Source: Pseudidiomarina aestuarii
GTDB taxonomy: Bacteria > Pseudomonadota > Gammaproteobacteria > Enterobacterales > Alteromonadaceae
Length of the DNA stretch: 10,457 bases
NCBI GenBank assembly: GCA_003030745.1
Contig: PYVG01000034.1
Coordinates: forward strand, 1-10,457
Direction: 5' to 3'
In this document: one piece after another, positions 1 to 4,893 of the stretch
How positions within the stretch are numbered: the stretch's first letter is position 1
How the letters are laid out: every line of letters starts with the position of its first letter
Translations under genes and position numbers: made by a program
The notes under the pieces: generated by a model
The model's database searches: none
Told to the model about the DNA's origin: nothing
What the model saw: the letters and a program-made list of their open reading frames with translations, nothing else

Positions 1-1
1 C

Positions 2-55
2 CCGCAATCAGTTATTAATGATGCTTTGGCGCGTGTTCGCGTCTTAGTGAGTTAG
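2..55 (+). CDS. 3' end of an unidentified reading frame (partial)
   Basis: One frame is open from the left edge of the window and ends in TAG at 53-55, giving the 17-residue tail PQSVINDALARVRVLVS. The stop lies just before the Shine-Dalgarno-like GGGG of the next gene, which is the spacing expected between co-transcribed genes. The piece is too short to assign a function, and an open frame of this length can occur by chance. Confidence 0.3.
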   Translation, partial: PQSVINDALARVRVLVS

Positions 56-69
56 GGGATATGCGCTTT

Positions 70-813
70 ATGAAAGGCGGGCCAACCCTTTTAGCCATCT
101 TGTTTATTGTTTTACCTTTATCCGGCCAAAGCGCCGCTCAAGAGCGTTGGAACGGGCTCGTTATTCAATCTGAAAATCGATGCGCTCCTTACGATAAAAA
201 AGCCCAATACCCCTACCCTCAAAGCGTAGAAGATGAAATTGTGAATCAAATGGGCGATCGTGTTTATGGCCCCTATACTGGCCGTTTTTTTAAGTCGGAC
301 CGTGAAACAGATATTGAGCACATTGTAGCTGCATCCGAAGCGCACGATAGCGGCCTTTGCGCTGCGCCGGCGCATGTTAAAGCCGCCTTTTCAAGAGACT
401 TGCTAAACCTTACACTGGCTGCGCCGGAGATAAATCGCTGTGGCCGGAATGGGAAATGCGGCCTCGATGCCGGAGAGTGGTTACCACCGCACAATCAGTG
501 CTGGTTTGCGTACCGCGTCGTGAGCGTAAAGCAAAAGTACAATCTCAGCGTTGATCGAGTTGAAGCCGAAAGTCTTGATAGTGTGTTATCTCAATGCGAT
601 AGCGTAGGTATGGTTTTTTATGAATCAAGCCCTCTAGGAAACACTCAAAATCCGGCAAGTAGTTCGAATGCGCTTGAGCGATACGATGATAATGGCAACG
701 GTCGTATAACCTGCGCGGAAGCTCGAAAGCACGGTATCGCGCCGGTATCGAGAAATCATCCTGCCTATCGATACATGCATGACGGCGATGGTGACGGCGT
801 GGTATGCGAATAG
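70..813 (+). CDS. Secreted HNH-type nuclease with C-terminal excalibur calcium-binding motif
   Basis: The gene predicts an exported DNA/RNA-cleaving enzyme. Residue numbers count from the ATG at 61. An N-terminal signal peptide has a hydrophobic core (about residues 9-22) ending near SGQSAAQ. The middle holds an HNH/DUF1524-like signature: DIEHI (84-88, with the likely catalytic His87), then DLLNL (113-117) with Asn116, and several cysteines (41, 100, 127, 133, 147) that could form disulfides in the periplasm. The C-terminus has two acidic calcium-binding loops: DDNGNGRITCAEAR (209-222), EF-hand-like, and DGDGDGVVCE (241-250), the excalibur signature. ATG at 61 sits only 2 bases after the GGGG at 55-58, while ATG at 70 has an 11-base gap, so 70 is preferred, though neither is ideal. 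Excalibur-tailed nucleases are often secreted and found in accessory DNA. The biological substrate (foreign DNA, nutrient DNA, competitor) cannot be read from the sequence. Confidence 0.82.
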   Translation: MKGGPTLLAILFIVLPLSGQSAAQERWNGLVIQSENRCAPYDKKAQYPYPQSVEDEIVNQMGDRVYGPYTGRFFKSDRETDIEHIVAASEAHDSGLCAAPAHVKAAFSRDLLNLTLAAPEINRCGRNGKCGLDAGEWLPPHNQCWFAYRVVSVKQKYNLSVDRVEAESLDSVLSQCDSVGMVFYESSPLGNTQNPASSSNALERYDDNGNGRITCAEARKHGIAPVSRNHPAYRYMHDGDGDGVVCE

Positions 814-838
814 ACAATACAATCTTATTGTTAATAAG
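814..838. repeat. Overlapping AT-rich inverted repeats before the recombinase
   Basis: ACAAT-CTT-ATTGT (819-831) and CTTATT-GTT-AATAAG (824-838) are two perfect dyads that share bases and cannot both fold at once. ACAAT is also directly repeated at 814-818 and 819-823. They fill the gap between the nuclease stop and the recombinase start. They could be a weak terminator or operator; there is no GC-rich stem, so strength is doubtful. Confidence 0.3.
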
Positions 839-852
839 TGAAAAGTAGCGTG

Positions 853-1863
853 ATGAATCATCCGGTAGAAATTTATTTAAGCTCATTAGAATCTGAACGC
901 TCACGCATAACGATGAAGCGAGCGCTCGACTACTTTGCTCAGTTCGTTACGCAAAACAAAGATGAAATGGCCGATTCGATTCTATGGTCGGAGATCACTC
1001 CTGGGGTGGTTCAGAGCTATAAATTTCACCTTCAGAACAAAGACTCCCCTCACAAGCCGGGCGATAAATTATCCGCTAATACAATTTCAGTTTACCTTTC
1101 GGCCATCAGGGGCGTTCTGCAGAAGTCGTATTCAAATAGTGGCGTGGCACCGGAACATAAAGTTCCATACGAGATATTGTCGGAGGTTGCCAATAATTTA
1201 CGAAATCCCAAAATTGACAAGTCCCTTAAAGGGCATTACATCGAGCCTAGAGCCTTCAAGAGCATTATTAACTCATTAGATGGGAAGCGCCGACAACTAA
1301 GCCGGGATACAGCAATCCTGAGCATTCTTTACGGCTGTGGTTTACGCTGTAGTGAATTATGCACCCTATCTTACCCTGAGGATATCGATTGGGAGCAAGG
1401 TATGTTGTCGGTTTATGGTAAAGGCAGTAAACGACGAGCGGTACCCATGTTTAATGAATTGGAAGAAGCGATCGAGGATTGGTTGTTTCACCGAGGCGAG
1501 TCACCAGGGCCATTATTCCTTCCAATTTCGCGCGCCGATAACGTGCTGTTTCGAGAAGGTGAAAGAAAAGACAGCATCACGGGCATTGTAACCAAGCGTT
1601 ATGTCCGGGCTATTACGCCCCATGGCGTTTCATCGATACTGAAAAATGCGTGCATAAAAGCTGGCACAAAAAGTTACAAGCCGCATGACTTCCGTCGAAG
1701 CTATATCACAACGCTTTTTTATTTAGAAACCGATTTATTAACGATTCAAAAACTTGTTGGCCATGAGAGTTCAGACACTACGCGCCGCTATGACCTGCGC
1801 GATCTGCGAGCAGGAACAGAAGCTGCGCGAGCTCTTGGAGCCTTGATCCGTGATATAAATTGA
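853..1863 (+). CDS. Tyrosine recombinase / site-specific integrase
   Basis: This is a DNA strand-exchange enzyme of the phage-integrase/XerCD superfamily that cuts via a 3'-phosphotyrosine intermediate. Counting from the GTG at 838, there is an N-terminal SAM-like core-binding domain (about 8-125) and a C-terminal catalytic domain (about 135-335). All six active-site residues are visible: Arg170 in GCGLRCSEL, Lys195 in YGKGSKRRAVP, His283 and Arg286 in KPHDFRRSY, His309 in LVGHES and nucleophile Tyr318 in TTRRYDLR. Length is typical for this family, so it looks intact. An in-frame TAA at 835-837 limits the start to GTG 838, GTG 850 or ATG 853; ATG 853 (MNHPVEIYL) is chosen by codon type, as no strong ribosome binding site precedes any of them. 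No tRNA gene or duplicated attachment core is visible nearby, so its target is unknown. It could mobilise this island or be a leftover from an earlier insertion. Confidence 0.88.
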   Translation: MNHPVEIYLSSLESERSRITMKRALDYFAQFVTQNKDEMADSILWSEITPGVVQSYKFHLQNKDSPHKPGDKLSANTISVYLSAIRGVLQKSYSNSGVAPEHKVPYEILSEVANNLRNPKIDKSLKGHYIEPRAFKSIINSLDGKRRQLSRDTAILSILYGCGLRCSELCTLSYPEDIDWEQGMLSVYGKGSKRRAVPMFNELEEAIEDWLFHRGESPGPLFLPISRADNVLFREGERKDSITGIVTKRYVRAITPHGVSSILKNACIKAGTKSYKPHDFRRSYITTLFYLETDLLTIQKLVGHESSDTTRRYDLRDLRAGTEAARALGALIRDIN

Positions 1864-1912
1864 AGCTCACAAATTATTTCTTCAATTTGGACGGTGCAAG
1901 GAGGGAAAACAA

Positions 1913-1944
1913 AAATGCCACAGCGAGCGTTCGCCATGGCATTT
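1913..1944. repeat. Long hairpin: AAATGCCA / TGGCATTT dyad with inner stem
   Basis: A perfect 8-bp inverted repeat (1913-1920 and 1937-1944) encloses a symmetric CA/CA internal loop and an inner 4-bp stem, GCGA/TCGC (1923-1926 and 1931-1934), around a 4-base loop. It starts 50 bases after the recombinase stop and contains the ATG of the small frame at 1915. No T-run follows, so it is a poor rho-independent terminator. A second small dyad, TGTTG/CAACA (1955-1959 and 1968-1972), follows. Possible roles are a recombinase-related site, translational control or transcript-end protection. Confidence 0.45.
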
Positions 1945-2073
1945 ATCAAGTTAGTGTTGGCACGTTACAACATTATACCGTTAAAGAGAGAATCCGTGGC
2001 GGTGCCCATCAGGAAGCTCGATGTCCAGCGTCACTTTGCCACCCGCAGCTTCCACATAGCGCTTGAGGGATGA
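1915..2073 (+). CDS. Possible 52-residue small protein
   Basis: ATG at 1915 is preceded by a near-consensus Shine-Dalgarno, AAGGAGG (1898-1904), with a 10-base gap, one of the best in the window. The frame runs to TGA at 2071-2073 and encodes a basic peptide starting MPQRAFAMAFIKLVLARY. The start codon lies in the hairpin at 1913-1944, so initiation could be structure-controlled. The last 30 or so codons run antisense to the antitoxin 3' end, so the frame may instead be the stump of an older gene cut by arrival of the toxin-antitoxin module. No family is recognised. The evidence is the ribosome binding site alone. Confidence 0.28.
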   Translation: MPQRAFAMAFIKLVLARYNIIPLKRESVAVPIRKLDVQRHFATRSFHIALEG

Positions 2074-2283
2074 GAGTTTCAGGTCTTGCCCTGCCTTCTC
2101 CATTCCTGCGACGGTAGGTTGTTTGACGCCCAAAGCCTCAGCCATTTCACTCTGAGTTTTCTCCATCAATGCACGGATTTCGCCAAGATGGATATTCAGG
2201 AGAATAGCCTCAGCTTTTGCCTTGGCACCAGCCACTACTTCCGGCTTCTCAGTTTCCAAAATTTGATCAAGCGTTCTAGCCAT
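1981..2283 (-). CDS. higA: HigA-like antitoxin, XRE-family DNA-binding protein
   Basis: This 100-residue protein should bind and neutralise the toxin encoded just upstream and repress their shared promoter. Residues about 33-75 form a helix-turn-helix of the XRE/Cro type, including KTQSEMAEALGVKQPTVAGMEK-like spacing, with recognition helix near QPTVAGME. The C-terminus (GGKVTLDIELPDG) is the beta-rich tail common in HigA partners of Gp49-type toxins. ATG at 2283 is chosen over the GTG at 2292 because AGGTG (2290-2294) lies 6 bases upstream of it. Toxin TGA (2289-2291) and antitoxin ATG are separated by 5 bases, so translation is probably coupled. Toxin-first order is characteristic of higBA. 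The name reflects family and order, not shown activity. Confidence 0.85.
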   Translation of the reverse strand: MARTLDQILETEKPEVVAGAKAKAEAILLNIHLGEIRALMEKTQSEMAEALGVKQPTVAGMEKAGQDLKLSSLKRYVEAAGGKVTLDIELPDGHRHGFSL

Positions 2284-2288
2284 ATTAA

Positions 2289-2639
2289 TCACCTCTCACG
2301 GAGCTTTTCCAGGTGCGCCTTAAATTCGCGGTCGGCCACTGAAATCATCTCCTCATAAAAACTCTTGTCTTTCCCCGTTTTCTCTCCAGCACAGAGCAGG
2401 ATACCTGTTCTGCTAGGGTCAAAAGCAAAGAAGGCCCGTATTGGATTTCCTTTGCTTTGTACTCTGAGCTCCTTCATGTTTTTGTGCGCCGACCCGTTAA
2501 CGGTGTCTGCATAGGGCCGTGACAGCATTGGTCCTTTCGCACGTAAAACAATCATGGCCGCAACTACATTCTCTCTGTCTGTATCGTCCAGCGCGTCGAG
2601 CCATTCATCAAACGTATCGGTTGTTCTTATTTCCCACAT
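2289..2639 (-). CDS. higB: HigB-like toxin, RelE/Gp49 superfamily mRNA interferase
   Basis: This 116-residue toxin is expected to cleave mRNA, probably on the ribosome, when free of its antitoxin. The RelE-fold Gp49/HigB (PF05973-like) signature is visible: ADTVNGSAHKNMKELRV (44-60), then IRAFFAFDP (67-75), then LLCAGEKTGKDKSFYEEMI (81-99) and an ADREF helix near the end. Basic residues Lys56, Arg59 and Lys91 are candidates for RNA contact. ATG at 2639 (MWEIRTTD) is used; the frame extends 19 codons upstream, but that stretch covers the promoter and palindrome and starts without family similarity. GAAGAAGGGGG precedes the start but is partly folded into GGGGGTACCCCC. The gene heads an operon with the antitoxin and appears full length. 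Confidence 0.86.
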   Translation of the reverse strand: MWEIRTTDTFDEWLDALDDTDRENVVAAMIVLRAKGPMLSRPYADTVNGSAHKNMKELRVQSKGNPIRAFFAFDPSRTGILLCAGEKTGKDKSFYEEMISVADREFKAHLEKLRER

Positions 2640-2651
2640 GGGGGTACCCCC
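2640..2651. promoter_or_regulatory. GGGGGTACCCCC palindrome abutting the toxin start codon
   Basis: This perfect 12-bp palindrome touches the toxin ATG (2639). In the toxin mRNA it can form a 4-bp GC stem with a 4-base loop that masks the G-run serving as ribosome binding site, which could hold toxin synthesis low. A protein-binding role is equally possible. The palindrome is seen directly; its effect is inferred. Confidence 0.45.
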
Positions 2652-2656
2652 TTCTT

Positions 2657-2679
2657 CTATAGGCTTAATCCTATATAGG
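2657..2679. promoter_or_regulatory. Operator candidate of the toxin-antitoxin operon
   Basis: The perfect palindrome CCTATATAGG (2670-2679) overlaps the -10 box, and a related half-site CTATAGG (2657-2663) lies just downstream. Placement over the promoter is what autoregulation by a HigA-type antitoxin would require. Binding is inferred. Confidence 0.5.
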
Positions 2680-2696
2680 TCGCAACTTATTGTCAA
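2668..2696 (-). promoter_or_regulatory. Sigma-70-like promoter of the higBA-like operon
   Basis: On the minus strand a perfect -35 TTGACA (2691-2696) is separated by exactly 17 bases from the -10 TAGGAT (2668-2673, 4 of 6 matches). The toxin ATG is 29 bases downstream of the -10 box. This is the clearest promoter in the window. Confidence 0.65.
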
Positions 2697-2700
2697 GCGT

Positions 2701-2716
2701 ATTCAGATCTCTGAAT
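2701..2716. promoter_or_regulatory. ATTCAGA-TC-TCTGAAT dyad upstream of the -35 box
   Basis: Perfect 7-bp arms with a 2-base centre lie 4 bases upstream of the higBA-like -35 box. It could be a second antitoxin operator or a separate regulator site. Its sequence differs from the CCTATATAGG palindrome, so the two may bind different proteins. Confidence 0.4.
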
Positions 2717-2770
2717 GTGCTGTCACGACAACCCGTGAGTGCGAACGTAAGCGCTGTTCCTTCTCACAAA

Positions 2771-3013
2771 TCATTTCTTCAGTCTAGGTTGTGCAACGAG
2801 GTAACACCACTTTATATGATTTGCAGTTAGCGGTGATTTACATCGAGAAAGATAGTAATGCATTTCAATCGCAAGAGCTTCCTCTTCCGGGTGCACGGGA
2901 TCTCGTGGGTTAAGCTCATGCTCGCTGAGTGTTTCGCGTATCATTTGTTCTTTTTCTGGGGTGTATTCTTCACCGGTCAATAGGTCCAATAGTTTTAGTA
3001 AATCTGTACTCAT
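2771..3013 (-). CDS. Small protein of unknown function (80 residues)
   Basis: The product is an acidic, mostly helical, soluble protein beginning MSTDLLKLLDLLTGEE; no family is recognised. Visible features are a leucine-rich N-terminal helix, a central HPEEEALAIEMHYY segment and a C-terminus with HIKWCYLVAQPRLKK. There is no signal peptide or membrane span. The start is supported by AAGGA with about 7 bases to the ATG at 3013. It reads in the same direction as the toxin-antitoxin operon but ends about 75 bases before that operon's -35 box, so it is probably a separate unit, and it is divergent from dsbD. Codon use looks natural, and the good ribosome binding site argues it is a real gene. Confidence 0.6.
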   Translation of the reverse strand: MSTDLLKLLDLLTGEEYTPEKEQMIRETLSEHELNPRDPVHPEEEALAIEMHYYLSRCKSPLTANHIKWCYLVAQPRLKK

Positions 3014-3213
3014 CGTTAATCCTTAGATTTGGTTGCATACCTCTATTTATGCTTCAGAAAATAGAGAAAGGACGATATCTAGGATTTTTTTCAAAAAAAG
3101 TTAAATTTAGGGGTATTTCATTTCATAGCCACCCTAATTTCACCCTTCCTATCGAATCAATCAGCTGTCAAATATAGATACACTACCGACAGCTAGAAAA
3201 TGGGAGTGTGATA
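3014..3213. promoter_or_regulatory. Divergent intergenic region with three inverted repeats
   Basis: This 200-base space separates the unknown 80-residue gene (minus) and dsbD (plus). It contains a perfect 8-bp dyad, CTCTATTT/AAATAGAG (3041-3048 and 3059-3066, 10-base spacer), an imperfect dyad AAATTTAGGGGT/ACCCTAATTT (3103-3114 and 3131-3140), and a perfect 7-bp dyad AGCTGTC/GACAGCT (3163-3169 and 3188-3194), the last just upstream of the dsbD ribosome binding site. An A/T dyad, TTTTTT-TC-AAAAAA, sits around 3085-3098. No convincing -35/-10 pair was found. The repeats could be operators or leader hairpins. Confidence 0.4.
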
Positions 3214-4839
3214 GTGAAAATTGTTGTAGGTCTGGTATTTGCTTTATTGAGTGGACTGACATCAGCGGAGCCATTCGAAGTGAATGACCCGTTTGGTCAG
3301 AAAGAGGAATTCTTATCCGAAGCGCAAGCGTTCCAGTTTAATTTCCATCAGGAAAATAAAGAGCTGACATTATCTTGGTTTATCTCGCCTGGTTATTATC
3401 TTTATCAAGACCAACTCACCATCAATGGTGAGGCGCTAAGCGATTATGTAGGTATTCCCGTAGGGATTGACCACCAAGATGATTACTTCGGAAGCGTTAT
3501 GATTTACCGCAACGAAATTGAAGTAACCCTATCGTTGCCAAATGAGCTTTTATCGCAAGAAGAATTAACCATCGGCTATCGGGGGTGTGCCGATGCTGGT
3601 TTGTGTTATCCACCCATTGAGCGAGCAATCAACGTCGCACCGGTCAATTTCACCTCGACAGAAAACGAAGACGATATCGTGGCAGCTTCAAATCAGGCGC
3701 CTCAAGAATCGTTTCTTTCAACTTATCCGCTGCCAATTGCTTTGGCGCTAGCCTTTGGGTTTGGGCTGCTATTAACATTCACTCCCTGTGTATTGCCGAT
3801 GATACCGATCATTACCGCCTCAGTTGCCGGAGTTGGTGGCCAAGCAAGTCCACGGCGCCGGTTGTTCACCTTATCGATGAGCTATGTTCAAGGTATGGCC
3901 ATTACATACGCCCTGCTAGGCGTTCTCGTGGCGTCTGTTGGCGGGCAAATTCAAGGTTATTTACAACATCCACTTGTTGTATCAATGACCGGGGTGATTT
4001 TTATTGCTTTGGCGTTGTCAATGTTTGGGCTTTTCAACCTCCGGTTACCAGCTGCAGTCGAAATGAAATTGCATGAGCATAGCCAAAAGTATGCCGGAGG
4101 CCGGCACGGGTCAGTTTTTGCGATTGGTGCCATTTCAGCTCTCATCGTTTCACCGTGTGTGACGGCGCCACTAACGGCAATTCTTCTATTTATTGGCGAA
4201 ACAGGGGATTTAGTGACTGGGGGAGCATTCCTTTATGCCCTAAGTCTCGGTATGGGTGTGCCTTTACTACTTGCCGGCACCTTTAGTCGGAGCCTACTTC
4301 CAAGCACCGGCGCTTGGATGGGGCTTATTAAAGTTTGTATTGGGATCATTTTGGTCGGCTTCGCCATGGTGTTCTTTGACCGTCTATTAAGCCTATCGGC
4401 ATCCAAGTTTATGTGGTCTGGGTTTGCGGTGTTTTCTGTTATCACGTTTTCGATTGGGGCCTTTCATCACCTGAAGAAATCCCTCGCCATAGTGTTAAGC
4501 GTGCTTGCCGTGGTGATTGGCGTGTTATTTGTAGCGACTCTCATAAATCAAAATAATGGTATCGAATTTACCGAAGTAAAATCAGTCTCGGATATTGAAG
4601 CGGCCATTTCAAAATCAAAGCAGCAAAACAAACCAGTGATGTTGGATTTATACGCTGATTGGTGTGTGGCCTGTAAAGACTTCGAGCACATCACCTTTTC
4701 GGATGACAGTGTGAAAGCCAGGCTTGATGAATACACCCTCATTCAAATCGACTTGACCGATTCAACCAGTTCGAGCGCTCGAGAGGTGTATGCTCATTTT
4801 GATGTCACAGGCCTTCCAACCATCGACTCTTTGTATTAA
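3214..4839 (+). CDS. dsbD: Thiol:disulfide interchange protein DsbD, C-terminally truncated
   Basis: DsbD passes electrons from cytoplasmic thioredoxin across the inner membrane to periplasmic DsbC/DsbG and cytochrome-maturation proteins. Counting from GTG 3214: signal peptide (1-18, cut near LTSA-EPF); alpha domain with Cys125 and Cys131 in GCADAGLCYPP; a membrane domain of about eight helices (about 172-445) with Cys192 (FTPCVLPMIP) and Cys315 (VSPCVTAPL); gamma thioredoxin domain with Cys484-x-x-Cys487 in YADWCVACK. All six redox cysteines are present. GTG 3214 is preferred to GTG 3208 because GGGAG (3202-3206) lies 7 bases before it. The product ends FDVTGLPTIDSLY, directly after the cis-proline loop, whereas relatives continue about 35-40 residues, so the final strands and helix are lost. 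Another frame downstream has weak similarity to the missing end. Folding of the gamma domain is doubtful, so activity is uncertain. Confidence 0.88.
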   Translation: MKIVVGLVFALLSGLTSAEPFEVNDPFGQKEEFLSEAQAFQFNFHQENKELTLSWFISPGYYLYQDQLTINGEALSDYVGIPVGIDHQDDYFGSVMIYRNEIEVTLSLPNELLSQEELTIGYRGCADAGLCYPPIERAINVAPVNFTSTENEDDIVAASNQAPQESFLSTYPLPIALALAFGFGLLLTFTPCVLPMIPIITASVAGVGGQASPRRRLFTLSMSYVQGMAITYALLGVLVASVGGQIQGYLQHPLVVSMTGVIFIALALSMFGLFNLRLPAAVEMKLHEHSQKYAGGRHGSVFAIGAISALIVSPCVTAPLTAILLFIGETGDLVTGGAFLYALSLGMGVPLLLAGTFSRSLLPSTGAWMGLIKVCIGIILVGFAMVFFDRLLSLSASKFMWSGFAVFSVITFSIGAFHHLKKSLAIVLSVLAVVIGVLFVATLINQNNGIEFTEVKSVSDIEAAISKSKQQNKPVMLDLYADWCVACKDFEHITFSDDSVKARLDEYTLIQIDLTDSTSSSAREVYAHFDVTGLPTIDSLY

Positions 4840-4893
4840 ACAAAACAGCAACCGTCGAATTGGATTCATCTACTTTCACATCACTAATCCGCA

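Noticed and set aside
1913..1972. Integron attC-type recombination site downstream of the recombinase
   Set aside because: The dyads lack paired RYYYAAC/GTTRRRY core sites with proper spacing, and the recombinase has no evident integron-integrase-specific extra domain.
1861..1980. Rho-independent terminator for the recombinase
   Set aside because: The hairpin is good, but no T-run follows it.
2554..2787. 77-codon plus-strand frame opposite the toxin gene and promoter
   Set aside because: It is serine/valine-rich antisense sequence of the toxin with no ribosome binding site; it covers the well-supported minus-strand promoter.
4840..4893. Bidirectional terminator between convergent dsbD and methyltransferase-helicase genes
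   Set aside because: No stem of useful length was found in these 54 bases.
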